Source of the DNA: Actinostola sp. cb2023
Lineage: Eukaryota; Cnidaria; Anthozoa; Actiniaria; Actinostolidae
Reading direction: 5' to 3'
Length of the DNA stretch: 64,000 bases
NCBI GenBank assembly: GCA_033675265.1
Contig: JAUJYZ010000290.1
Location: forward strand, 124,001-188,000
Part shown: positions 36,050-46,999 of the stretch, one piece after another
Layout: every line of letters starts with the position of its first letter
Numbering within the stretch: position 1 is the first letter of the stretch
Translations under genes and position numbers: made by a program
The notes under the pieces: generated by a model
Seen by the model: the letters and a program-made list of their open reading frames with translations, nothing else
Told to the model about the DNA's origin: nothing
Databases searched by the model: none

Positions 36050-37218
36050 ATGGCGGGCAGGCGATTTTTTTTTTGATAGATTATTTCATAAACTTTCAGA
36101 TTATGTGTTGAAATTGGTATTCAAACTTGAGCGATTTTCGTCCAAGTAGCACTTTTATGAAGCAAATCTTACCAAACTTGATTCAAGGACATTTTCAGTT
36201 AAGTTTTCAAACTCAGTAACGGATATATTTATAGAAATATAAAAGTCATTATAAAATCTAAACACGATGCTGATGAAACAGCTGATAAAAATAATTAACT
36301 CTCTCTTTGCATGACTTCAAATTACTATGCAAAACCACGCTACTTAGGCTTGTTAAGTAGGTATTCGTTGTTTTGAACAACAAAGGGTGTTTATTGTGCT
36401 GCTACAGGCATGCCTGGACAGCAGTCAAACCTTGACAACTTGTCCCTTGGTTGGTTAAAAAAATAATGCAAAGAAACTAACTATGTACTGTACTAACAAT
36501 TTTGTTTTACTTTCATTCATATAATCTCACACAATAATCTCACTGACTATGAACCATTTGTATTCAAAAGTTATACTTATCACTATTATAAACTACAAAA
36601 CTAAATAAATAAACTACAAATTATTATTATTATTATTTATCAACTTTACTTATAACTATATATTTCCACAAATCAACGTTTCATCTCATGGTTGAAACGG
36701 CAAAAAGATCAACATTTAAGCAAGCTTTGAATAAGTCTACCCTTTTGTGCAAGTAGTGCCACATAAACTGTGCAAGATGCGAAGATAACATGTGTTTCTT
36801 TACTCCAAACTTCATCAGTTTTGCTTTGTCCTGCCTCCAATGACCCTCAATTTTGTTTGTGTGTTCTCCCGCATCATTCGCAAATTATTTTGAAAGATTC
36901 ACTGTCCTGTGCTCATATCCATGATGCTCCAAATTGCAGTAAGCCTTCCAGCAGATGCAATGATTGTTACAATGATTGTCCCAGGTTTGATCCACTTCTT
37001 TATAATCGAGAGCAGCATCTCTTCTTTTATCTACTGCTACCAAGAAACACTTTCTACTTTCATTCTATATACTTCCAAAGACCCACTGTACTTCATGTCT
37101 ATGACCTCTTTGGTTTTTCTTTTTTCCAAACTTTCCCTTCATCACCAAGCTTTTCACTCTGCTTTTCCAGTGTCAGTTCGCAATTCAAAACATGTCGCAA
37201 CAGCTGTGGCCTAGCAAT
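36050..37218. other. no supported gene
   Basis: AT-rich with a short (TTA)n. A 187-codon frame at 36770-37333 has Cys/Phe/Ser-rich random composition and ends in the minisatellite; I do not accept it. Confidence 0.5.
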
Positions 37219-37421
37219 TCCAGGGAAACCCTGGAAACCATGGAAAGTTAAAAAAATAATAATACAGGGAAAGTCTGAAGATTACTCTATTCTTAACCGA
37301 TCCCAGGGAAACCCTGGAAACCATGGGAAGTAAGTAAATTACTGTTATACATTAATTATTCTAAGTTCAGGATTAAAATTAATATCTTGAGGGAATAATC
37401 CCTGGAATCCATGGGAAGTAA
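37219..37421. repeat. three spaced copies of a CCCTGGAAACCATGGGAAGTA unit
   Basis: Units CAGGGAAACCCTGGAAACCA and TGGRAAGTAA occur at about 37220, 37303 and 37388 (the last diverged), with 50-85 bp between. Confidence 0.7.
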
Positions 37422-37517
37422 AAACATCCAGGGAAAGGGAAGAAATCCCAATTGTTGAATAATGTTGGAAAGAAACATGGAAAGTAAAAGAAACTTGAAC
37501 ATATGTGAAAACAACAC

Positions 37518-37738
37518 TGAAATTTTGAGCTACGAGTGTCGCCCAACAAAATACTGATTTATTCACTCACAAGCTCACAAAACTCACTTACATTTTTACC
37601 TCTTCATCAATAGTTTAATACACACTAACTTTTCAAGGTGTTACATAGGGTGTTGTCTTACATATTTCAACAGCGTGAGTATACCTTAATTAGTTTCTGC
37701 TTAACTCCAAGCTGTTAATCATATATTTATCTCCGACA
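37518..37738 (-). mobile_element. divergent solo LTR of the BEL/Pao element family
   Basis: It follows the 261-bp LTRs at 50141 and 55842 along their whole length. Matches include GCCCAACA, TTTATTCACTCACAAGCTCA, CATAGGGTGTT, AGCGTGAGTAT and TTATCTCCGA, with many substitutions and short deletions. No internal region is attached. It is an old solo LTR or a related subfamily. Confidence 0.75.
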
Positions 37739-37948
37739 GAAATCGAGAATTCTTATTAATTATATTTGTTTTTATAATGAAACTAAGGATATGAGCATAC
37801 AACGTTTCGGTGACATACTTGCACCATCTTGAGGTAGTAATAAAATAATTTGAACAAGAATAAGTACGATGTTAACAATGGTCATTGTTCTTAAAGGAGA
37901 ACTCCACTATTTTACGATCTTTTTATATATGATAGGTATTATGATACT

Positions 37949-38399
37949 AATCATATTCATTTTGAAATCACTAGTAAATCCTGCAATCTGATTGGCTAAA
38001 AATGGTGCGATTAAATCATTAATTGCACTATTTTGGATCATTAATTGCACCCATTTTTTTTTTTTTTAATTTTCGCACAGAAACTCTAATTTTATTAAAT
38101 TCAAACGATTCTTCATAAAAAGTAATTTGTAATTTAGAATGAAAGAGTTGTATTTTAGGCATCAAAATTATTCTTATTATTGCAACTTACCACCTAAATA
38201 TAACGGGTGTATTTGAAAAGATTTCAAAATGAATATGATTAATAGGTAATAGAACTGAGTGGAGTGCAATTTTGGTCTGAAATCATACTCGTGATAACAA
38301 ATTGCACTCCCGCTACGCAAACGCGGGTCGTGCAATTTTGTAATCACTCGTATGATTTCAGACCAAATTGCACTCCACTCAAACAGTTCTATTACCATT
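37949..38399. mobile_element. nested double-hairpin insertion in the transposon's left end
   Basis: Comparison with the intact right terminus shows 451 extra bases flanked by ACT (37946-37948, 38400-38402). The insert consists of one inverted-repeat unit (AATCATATTCATTTTGAAAT at 37949 and its complement ending 38240) followed by a tight hairpin (38245-38396, GGTAATAGAACTG arms). It post-dates the Kolobok-like insertion. Confidence 0.8.
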
Positions 38400-38666
38400 A
38401 CTTAACTTGTTTGCAAAGTTTCAATGTCCTATCTTGCAATAAAGTGGAGAAAAAATTATTGGAAGTAACGATAAATCGCTGACATGGAGGCCACCATCTT
38501 GAACACTCTTCTGAATCTGCAAGCAGTCAGCGGTTATCTCTCGTGACGTCACTGCGCGCCAGTGAACGACAGATCGACAGGAGATCGAAGGAATAATTAG
38601 CTCTACAGACTTTGTTTACAGTAGTTTCTAGTATAAAAGAAAGCTAAATTTTGAATGTGATCGAAG

Positions 38667-39369
38667 ATGAGTTCTACTGATAGTTCTTCTAGTACTACTG
38701 ATATTTCTGATGTTGATTTTGATGATTTTTTGGCCGAAAGAGAGGACAGTCTTCATTTACAAGGCTATCAGTTTCAACCTACACGTGCCATCAATGAAGA
38801 CGATTCAGATCTCTCAGATTCTAATTCATCAGAGAGTGCAGCGAATGCTGGCACTCGATTAGAGAACTCAGATTGGTAAGTACATATACGATTAATTACG
38901 CCGGGACATGTAATTTTGTACTCAGTAAGAGCTAATTATTTTCAGGTGTACATGCGAACATTGTCAAATAATGGACAGAGAAGTGGAATGTGTTTGCTGT
39001 CAGGACATTCCCCAGATAGTGGACAAAAATCGTAATGTCTCTGAAGAAGAACATCTTAATGATCCTATCACATGTATCACTAATAATCCTGGTTTTAAGG
39101 CCGTGTGTCTCAATCGCTGGGTGTTAGAGGCTGCATGGTATCAATATCGACAGCAATATGGCAGCGATGTTAATTACGAAGCTCCTGCGCACAAGAAGAA
39201 TCGCCACACTGCTTATAGACAGTTGGTTCGATGGTGTTGGGGAGTCTTGGGCAAGGAGATCAGGGTTGTCTTACCATCATGTGCTGTGATGTGTATTCGT
39301 GCACATTTCCCACCTCCTGGCCTAGAGGAAGACTTTGAATTTGTTGGTTTCCATTATGCAGATGAGTAG
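38667..39369 (+). CDS. P2X7 C-terminal 'ballast'-like Cys-rich protein encoded in a transposon
   Basis: Exons 38667-38875 and 38946-39369 join across GTAAGT and TTTTCAG to give 210 residues with no stop; the Trp70 codon is split. Residues 1-66 are acidic and Ser-rich. Residues 70-210 follow the cytoplasmic ballast domain of vertebrate P2X7 receptors: WCTCEHC (70-76), VECVCC (83-88), CITNNPGF (113-120), a WVL...YRQQYG helix, RHTAYRQLVRW (156-166), LPSCAVMCIRAHFP (179-192) and a GF near the end. The Cys set (71, 73, 76, 85, 87, 88, 113, 182, 186) fits a zinc-binding cluster. There is no membrane segment or P2X channel part. The gene lies wholly between the ends of the Kolobok-like element, converging on its transposase gene, and unlike that gene is intact. 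I infer an accessory protein, perhaps DNA- or nucleotide-binding; function is unknown. Confidence 0.8.
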
Positions 39370-39589
39370 TACATGTATGTACATTGTACATGTATGTCAA
39401 CACCTGTTGAACAGTTAGACAAATCCTTTAAACAAGTGCATGAGTACATGATTGTCTAATCTATTGTCAGTGACAAATATATTTGAACTGTGAAATATTT
39501 AGTTAGACAAATATTAATATTTATTTGTAAATTTATTTAACTCATGGGTAAAATAAATACAATCATTATAATTTAGGAAACAGTGGAAT

Positions 39590-39995
39590 TAGGGACGTCT
39601 TCTAATGTCTATAACTATTTTCTAATAAATAGGCCGGCATCGATCAAGGGGATAGGAGACGTAAGAAGGATAACATACTCTCAGACAAGAAATACGCGAC
39701 AACAACTGTGTAACAGCACTAAATATGGGCACCAGAAGGTAACAGAAAGAGAGGAAGACCAAAAACAATATGGCATCAAACAGTCAATGAATTTGTAAAT
39801 ATTGTAACTTTAGCTCAGCTCAGTTTAATATAGCTTATATTAGATTAATCCTGTAAATTAATTCTGAAAAGGTGTGCAAGATGAATTAATAAATGAATTG
39901 TAGTTGTATTTTAGTTGAGAACTTAGACAGAGCAAGAGCTGGATGGAAGACATATGGGATGAATTAGTACAGGCTGCAGCAAAGGACAGGTGACA
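39590..39995 (+). pseudogene. LINE (non-LTR) reverse transcriptase tail relic
   Basis: The plus strand at 39721-39800 encodes WAPEGNRKRGRPKTIWHQTV, the G-R-P-x-x-T-W-x-x-x-V motif near the C terminus of many cnidarian non-LTR polymerases. Near 39935 follows SWMEDIWDELVQAAAKDR. Stops separate the two. It sits between the two convergent genes of the Kolobok-like element and is probably a later insertion. Confidence 0.5.
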
Positions 39996-40209
39996 ATTAT
40001 TATATTACCCTAATATATATATATTCCTAATTCATTCCTATTTGATATTTTGCTCTGTTATTTTATATGATAAACCATCTTGCAATGTGGTTTATTGATT
40101 TCCAAAAATGATATGACTGTAACATAACAAGTGATACATGTATATATTTTGTTACATTGTAGTAATTGGGCTAGTATTCAGCACTAATATTGGACACTTT
40201 ACTTACATA

Positions 40210-42796
40210 TTATCGCTCCTCTTTCTTTTTTTTCACCATTCGAGAAATGTGCTGCTTTATCACTTCCTCCTTAGGTGGTCGTTGAAGAGTGGCAAAATTT
40301 TTTGGAATATGTGCTGGTGTTCTTAGTTTTGGTGCTTTTGTCCCAGCCTCATGACATTCAATTACTTCATCCATCAGCTCTGTGACAAAGGTATATGACT
40401 TGTCCTCCAATATTGGCTTTGCCACCCAGGTTTTACGGTTTTTTTGGAAAAACCACTTTGTACCGTTTTTCACCCTTTTTGGTTGTTGCTTGGGATCTGT
40501 TTGCATTGTTATTATGATCTAATATGGCCAGCTGTGTTCTGCTTATCATTCCATGATAAGAGAAGTGCTTTCTCTTTGGTGCATACTTCAAAAGAAGTGA
40601 ATGGAAAAAAACTTCAAGATTACCAGTATGATGAAATTCTGTTAGTTTTTTAAAGTCCTTTAATAATTTCTTATTGCAGACTATTTCTTCTAGTGCCACA
40701 TGGGCAGAGGAACCAGGCTTCAGCCACATGATTTGTTTACGCTCTCTCTTTGTAAGTCTGGCATGTTTGCATGATACACTGGCTTCTCCTTCCTTCCAAG
40801 AGTGTTGGTCTGCTACATGATTGACAATGGAAACCCAGTTTCTTACAAGGATCTCTGGATCTTCATTACAGGTTTGTACAGTCCACCATAGATGATTAGA
40901 TATAGATTTAATCCAAGGACGAAGCTCATCATTGCACTTTGTTTTTGCCTTTTGTGTTAATTTTTTGGTCACTGATTTTGCTAGGTGCCAAACATCATAT
41001 TGATGTTTGATGTTGGGGTATCTTTTCTGTAACTGGGCTGTGATTTGAACGTGCCGATCTGTCGTCAAACATCTAATTGGAAGTTGGTGATTTAAAAGAT
41101 TGTCTAATGATCGTTTGCATCCTTCGTACTCCATTGCATATGATGAAGACACCTCAGAAACATGCACAAGTGAAAAGTCCACAATCTTCCCAGATTCCTC
41201 ATGCATTAAACTATATGTGCCATATTTGGCATTATGGCCTGGGCTGTCAGATCTGCCATCCCCACATAAGTTAATAGGTCCATTATTCTTCAGGTCAGAA
41301 ATTAAACTTAGCTGTTGTTCTTTGTACTCTTTTTTGATAATGGGAAATATATAACATTATTTTGAACATTATAAAAACATGATCTGCTGATGAAATTTAA
41401 TTTCAAAGCCTCAGCAAAACTTGAAAATTCTTGAAAGGATCCCCCTGTAAACACTATAGCAGCAGGTATCATTAGATTTCCAGCTGGGACATTATTTTCT
41501 GTGATAGGCTGGGAGTTCCAAGTGTACTGATGATTTTGTAGACACAATGTGCGTATGGTAAGCATGCTGCCAGTGTTGATCTTTGAGATTTCACATACAG
41601 GAGACCCACATTGTTGACAGAATTTAAATAGCTCATCAAGTTGGCATTGATATACTATGAACTTTGAGTCATTTGTACAGTTAATATCAGTTTCAGGGTC
41701 TGAATCGTCACTGCTTTCTTCTGAATTTGAACATCTGTATTCATCATCAGAATCATCCACTAGTACATGATTGCTTATCACAGGTGCTTAGTGTGTCAGT
41801 TAGAACAGTCTCTATGTCGACAGTTTGAGACATAGTGACAGAACAGGCAGGCAGAGGGACAGGCAGAGGGGTAGGCCTAGGAGCAGTACATGTATAACTG
41901 TGATCAATGAGATGGGATATAGGATTACTTGTTTCTCCACAAGATGTTTGTAATATTGTATTTGTATCGTGTTTTCTTCCACTGCGAGGTTTTAGTGTCT
42001 GAGTCCCAATATGTCTATGTGTTGTTTTCTGTGCAGTTATCTGTGTAGTTATCTGTGTAGGACATTCTGTGTAAGACATTGATGTCTGTGTAGGACATTG
42101 TTCAACTGATTCTAATCCCATACAAGCATCCATATCCATATGGTCTTCAGTACACATCGACTCTGGCTGGACTGGCTGCAGTAATTGCACAATTTCCTAA
42201 ACAAATGTATTGTATATTGAAATAAATGGAACTGATGTTCAATTTGTTAAATTAAAATTAAATGTCAAAACTATTTTTTCTTCTGTTTTGCATTTTAATT
42301 TTCTGTCATTATATCTTTACATTAATAAATATACAAGTTTGTTGTATAATATTTGTCTTGTAATAATCATAACTTGTATATATGTGTGAAATAAAGACAA
42401 ATTATATGTTTATCTTTTTTAAATTCATTAAATTCATCAAAGTTACATCTGGAATAAAAACGTACCTCGTTTCGATCTTGGTTACGTCTTCTTTGTATGG
42501 AGTTAAAACGTTCACATTTGTTACCAGTGTGAGGAAATATTGTTGGGATTGAACCAGGTTTTAGAGTTTTTGTTTTGCTGCCCACACAGGTGCTTTAGGG
42601 AAGTCTGAAAACAATCTGGCATAAAGTGTACGCTACAAACGTAAGAAGAGTCTCGTTTGGCAGGATTCTTTCGGCGAGTTTTCGTCAGCCAAAGTTTACT
42701 TATTTTTTCATCTTTTGGCAAACGATGGAACGAAATATCTGTTCCTTTTGTCTTTCTGGAGCCGTTTGTACATCCAGGTACCATGCAGTGAGGCAT
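40210..42796 (-). pseudogene. THAP-domain Kolobok-like transposase, frameshifted
   Basis: Exon 1 (42796-42466) starts MPHCMVPGC. It carries a THAP zinc finger: Cys4, Cys9, Cys54, His57, with FHRLP and, after a frameshift at the TGTGTG near 42588, LKPGSIPTIFP. A GTACG donor (42465) and TTTAG acceptor (42197) join it in phase to exon 2 (from 42196). Exon 2 has a Thr/Cys-rich linker, an acidic DDSDDEYRCSNSEES patch, CxxC pairs, then the core: NLCGDGRSDSPGHNAKYGTY, LTTDRHVQITAQLQKRYPNI, YDVWHLAKSV and the C-terminal RYKVVFPKK...TWVAKP, ending at 40210. I can place further one-base shifts near 41775, 41340 and 40450 (the last in a run of seven A), so the copy is inactive unless these are sequence errors. 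GDGR and TDRH are the likely catalytic acidic residues of the DDE fold. The N-terminal finger would bind the TIRs. Confidence 0.78.
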
Positions 42797-43136
42797 AATT
42801 TACAAAAGTTAAGCAGCAAATTCACCGATAAACTAACTTACAATGAAAAAGAATGAATGAAACATGTAAACAAAGTTCACTTTTATTCGGATTTCGCGCC
42901 ATCTCGGAACCAGCGCGCAGTGACGTCACGAGAGATAACCGCTGACTGCTTGCAGATTCAGAAGAGTGTTCAAGATGGCGGCCTCCATGTCAGCGATTTA
43001 TCGTTACTTCCAAGGATTATTTCTCCACTTTATTGCAAGGTAGGACAATGAAACTTTGCAAACAAGTTAAGTGTCATAATACCTATCACATATACAAAGA
43101 TCGTAAAATAGTGGAGTTCTCCTTTAAGTAAACAGT

Positions 43137-43495
43137 TTAGCCCCAATTGAGTCCGATTGGACATTGAGGACTGGTTTGCGTTCTTTGATTAGCAGCATTT
43201 CAAAAATTAGACAATCAAGTTTGGTCTTGCATTTTTTCAATACTGTAAAGCTTTCAGTCCTCACGGATTCGGATGATTGGTCATGCAGAGTTATGTGCTT
43301 CGCAATTGAACTGGACTGACTCTTATGCTCTTCTATACGCTGATAGAGGTGGCGCGGCGCGTATAACCAACATAACTCGCATCACACGAGTCACATTTAT
43401 ATTCGTAAATAACACTCTGTTGGTTGATTATATCGGACTTAACCTGACGTATCTTCAGGTCTTCGAAGATATATATGGTTTGCACTCTAGCCTTT
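43137..43495 (-). pseudogene. Penelope-like GIY-YIG endonuclease relic
   Basis: The minus strand reads YKCDSCDASYVGYTRR (the GIY-YIG-type start) and, after a one-base shift, HLYQRIEEHKSQSSSIAKHI. It then reads FTVLKKCKTKLDCLIFEMLL and RKPVLNVQSDSI. The C-x-x-C before YVGYT, the R-x-x-E-H helix and the E-x-x-x-I-x-x-x-x-P-x-L-N end are typical of the endonuclease that closes Penelope-like and related retroelement proteins. It begins 10 bases outside the Kolobok-like element, which may have inserted into it. Confidence 0.65.
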
Positions 43496-43499
43496 AACT

Positions 43500-44289
43500 A
43501 TTTTATTACTCTCAAATTCAAACACTACTGAATAATCCATAACATAATTGAAAACTCATTAGATGTAGGTTCCTATAAGTGAAGGAAAACATAATTACAA
43601 ATAAATTTTCAAAAAGAATGTCCTTAAATAAGTATGTTTGACAGCAACTGTAACATAATATTTGGAAGATGAATTATTCAACGGTTTTTACAAATAAGGT
43701 ATTATTTACAAGCCGCAGGGTACAGTTTACAGCTGTCTTTGGCGCTTTGCCAGAGGCACTTTAATGGAGGAGTCGGCTTGGTCGTGGCGGCTTTCAGCTG
43801 GTTCTAGGTGAAATTGTATTTATTTATTGTATATATTTATTTCATTGTAAAGTGCTTTTGGGCTTCCAAGGAAAAAGCGCTATTTAATACATTATATTTT
43901 TATTTTTATTATTAAATAGAAAAAGACCCTGAGAATAGTTTAATGTGCAACAGATAACTTAGGATTACGGCGGAGGCTAGTTTCCTGTCTAGTTGGATAT
44001 TGGTCAAGAATGAACTCGCATTTCATGCTAACACGATATCACTGTAATTTAGTGCAAAAAGCAAAGCACATTAGCTTGTAATATATTCATCATTTTGGAA
44101 TAGCTATTGACATTTGTAGAACCTTACCATCCACGATGTGGGTGGATGGCCAAATTTGCTGAAATAGAGTGATTGAAAATTGATACTGATATTTGTATAG
44201 GCCTAATAAACGGCCGGTATGATCATGACTTCAATTAATATTATGATATGCACCATGATTGTTATATATCTAGAATTGTTATTTAGTAC
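43500..44289. other. no recognisable gene
   Basis: AT-rich; nothing beyond short low-complexity tracts around 43810-43915. Confidence 0.5.
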
Positions 44290-44828
44290 CTGGTCAACTA
44301 TCTGGAGGTGGCCTTGAAGAAAGCTGGCCAGCTCTCTTAGATAATCGGGGACTTGTTGGTCCTCAACTGTTATCTACACCGAAAAAAAGGAAACTGTTTT
44401 AGTTTCAGTTTCAATAACAGTGTTCAACAACATAATGTAGTGCTTACATTATGTTCAAGTAAGCACAATAAGTAATAAGTCAATTAGTCAGTCTGTCTGT
44501 CCGTCAGTCAAGTCACAACTGTCAAATAATTAGTCAAAGTGTAAATATATTATAAGTAAAGCAAAGTACCATTGTATAACGCTATGGTGAAGTGATGATC
44601 TGCATTGTGTACTTCTTCATTCAGAATGCTGACAACAGCCATTACTGTTCCAACTTTTGCACTGGTTTTTCTCCAATCCGCAGCAAATCGAAGTTTAATT
44701 AAATTTCCCTGGCTTTCTACTGCGTAACTGACACTTGATATTGATAAAAAGGGGTACTCTAGAACATGGTGAATTGAATGAACTGCTCCATATGAGCCTT
44801 GTGCCTTTATTTATGCTATAGTATACAC
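44290..44828 (-). pseudogene. two exons of an unidentified minus-strand gene
   Basis: Exon 44828-44570 follows a TTTTTCAG acceptor and ends at GTACTT. It reads QGSYGAVHSIHHVLEYPFLS, then NLIKLRFAADWRKTSAKVG and HHFTIALYNG, with 80 open codons after an in-frame TAA six codons in. Exon 44373-44290 (28 codons, phase 0 both ends, GGTGTAG acceptor, GTACT donor) reads VEDQQVPDYLRELASFLQGH. Clean splice signals and protein-like content say these are or were real exons; the TAA suggests a relic unless the acceptor is elsewhere. I recognise no domain. Confidence 0.45.
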
Positions 44829-45029
44829 CTGAAAAATTAACTTAAAAATATGTAAACCAAACCCTAAAAAGGTTGTACAGTAGCAAGAACTAATGTGTTC
44901 TCCAAACCATTGAAGTCCTGATAGCTACGAGAAGAGGTGTCCAGCTCGAGGCTTTCTTCAGCAACGAGTTTCAGTGACGGTGCCTATGGACCATCTATGC
45001 ATTTACCTGACTGTTCGGCTCGCTTCTTT

Positions 45030-45240
45030 CAGCTCCGAGGAATTTGGATCGACGAGTTGCTTGCAGTTGGATAAAGATATAGATTGGCAAGATACTGGAT
45101 ATCAGCTTTTATCATCTTGCTGTTGTTCCAATATTGGACCCAAACCAAGTAAAGATACATCAGCTGACATGCGGATCTCAGCTTTGGGGTCATAATGTGC
45201 AAACACTGTGTCATCGCTCGAGATGATCTTCTTCATGAGA
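45030..45240 (-). pseudogene. Ty3/Gypsy RNase H relic
   Basis: The minus strand reads DDTVFAHYDPKAEIRMSADV and then SLLGLGPILEQQQDD followed by YPVSCQSI. It matches the L-x-x-Y-D-P-x-x-x-x-x-x-S-x-D-A-S-x-x-G-L-G-A-V-L block of Gypsy RNase H, here with Ala to Val and a stop before the next block. Only this piece remains. Confidence 0.65.
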
Positions 45241-45424
45241 TGAAAGCTTCTTGATGTGGACTCTACCAGGACCACATATTCTTTGTGCTGGTTCTCTTTC
45301 GAAGTTCTAGTTTCATTTTGTAATCAATAAACATCACCAATTCGTTTGGCTTCAGATTCTTTCAGCACAAACTTGTAGTAATGTGCCTGGTGCTTTGTAC
45401 GTAGTAGGTGGGCAGGGTAATATA

Positions 45425-45674
45425 TAGCCATTAACAAAACGAGCAGGGGACTGGGACCAAGTCCGTAAAACCAATTAAGAGTGAATGTCAGCAATTGTCA
45501 AACAACTCGCGGCAAGTCTCCAAAATCGATTTCGCTCATAGTCTCAGGTTAGGTACCCCATTATGTAACATTAACCATGATATACTTTATTTGTCAAAAT
45601 ATCTTTTCGTTTTCGAGATATAACGTTAACAGTCCAAGTGGGTGAAAATGCTAATTTGAGGGGTATCAAATTGA
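45425..45674. repeat. dispersed repeat copy A (left, inverted to 56282-56730)
   Basis: Starts TAGCCATTAACAAAACGAGC and ends near GAGGGGTATCAAATTGA. It is the reverse complement of 56282-56730 but about 200 bp shorter because of an internal deletion. Confidence 0.85.
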
Positions 45675-46561
45675 CTGACTTACGTGACCTCGTGCCACAA
45701 AGCTAAATACGATACGGTATTGGATGTATCATGTTAGTTTCGCTCATCATCTGAGTGTATTCTACTGTCATCATTGATAGTTTTAATAGAAGTTGAAATT
45801 TATAACGAATTTTCTTGTTGACCATACATTTTCTCACTCAAAAAGTAGCCTCCAAATAAATACGATTTTAGCTATGTGCGATACAACGGAATCCATCGAG
45901 CTTGCAGGATTTAAAACATGAGAGAGTGTTGTTTCAATTGATAACAAGATTGGTTTGTGTATTTGAGTATTATTCGGCAAAATCCGAGCTCAAAGTTACA
46001 CAAAAATGTAAATTTCAGAGACTTTAAAATTAACAACGGCGCCTAAAGGTTGAATACTTAACAGACTTTAGTGGTTCCTAACAGTCCCGATAATATAAAA
46101 ATAAACCACAAATGTTCAAGATAACTACCTTGTTTATTATGTGAAGTTGAGAGCTCAAACAACTGTTTTATCAATGATTTTCATCATTTTCAGGCGAAAT
46201 CACTATTGTATGTCACGTAAAGCAGAAACGCGAAATATTCATTCTCGTAGGTTTTTAGGTACGTTTTCTTCGCTTCATTTCCTTCTACGACTAGATGATA
46301 CTTCCTTTAGATTTTCAATTTCCGTTTCATTCAAGCGAGAAATGAACAGCACACGGTATTACCGGTTCTCCAACACCTATCGTGACCACAAATATGTAAG
46401 CTAATTTGATTGACAGGTTTCAATTTTGATATTTTTATGGTAACCGGTCAAGAAAGAAATAATTAAGTAAGGAGAAAGAGACCAACTGCAAAGAGAAGAG
46501 AAACGAGAGAACAAGAGAAGTGAGACAAGAAAATGATAATAATAATAATAACATTCTTATT
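45675..46561. other. no recognisable gene
   Basis: A chance 87-codon frame at 46141-46404; (AAT)n at about 46535-46552 directly before the Harbinger insertion. No coding pattern. Confidence 0.5.
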
Positions 46562-46999
46562 AGAGATGTTCCGTGTAAGATTACTATTTATGTTAATCAG
46601 TCACAAAATATTTAAATGAGCTTCGATGCAGTGTGACCTGATCTGTAAAAAATATAAATAATAGTAAATGCTTCAAATATATACTTTTATTCTAAATAAC
46701 GAAACGATAACACTGCGGAGATATTCTGTAGAATATCTCAGTGGTATTTATATATGGCGAATATTCTGGTATGGTGAAAACTCTAGTATATACGCGCGTA
46801 TAGCGTATAAATTAAACTAGACAGAAGTAGAATGCATTCGGCTAGCTTATTAGCCTGTGTACCTATTTTCGAATTGGAGAGAGGACGTCTGCACGCAGGC
46901 TACTAGCTTATCAGTGAATAATTTTAATTTTAATTTTAAAAGAACAGTAACATTAATTGTGGATCTTAAATTGAAAATTGTCAAATGTCCGTGTCAATG

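Larger units (their letters stand above)
37895..43123. mobile_element. 5.2-kb Kolobok-like DNA transposon with TTAA target duplication
   Basis: The ends AGGAGAACTCCACTATTTTA and its complement (TAAAATAGTGGAGTTCTCCT) are flanked by TTAA at 37891-37894 and 43124-43127. The inverted termini continue inward for about 220 bp (after removing a later insertion at 37949-38399) to GTGACGTCACTGCGCGC. Inside are two convergent genes: a spliced plus-strand gene for a P2X7-ballast-like protein (38667-39369) and a minus-strand THAP/DDE transposase (42796-40210) with frameshifts. TTAA duplication, a THAP domain fused to the transposase and short conserved ends are characteristics of the Kolobok superfamily. 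Confidence 0.85.

Noticed and set aside
36770..37333. 187-codon plus-strand frame
   Set aside because: Random Cys/Phe/Ser-rich composition, runs into the minisatellite, no splice or homology support.
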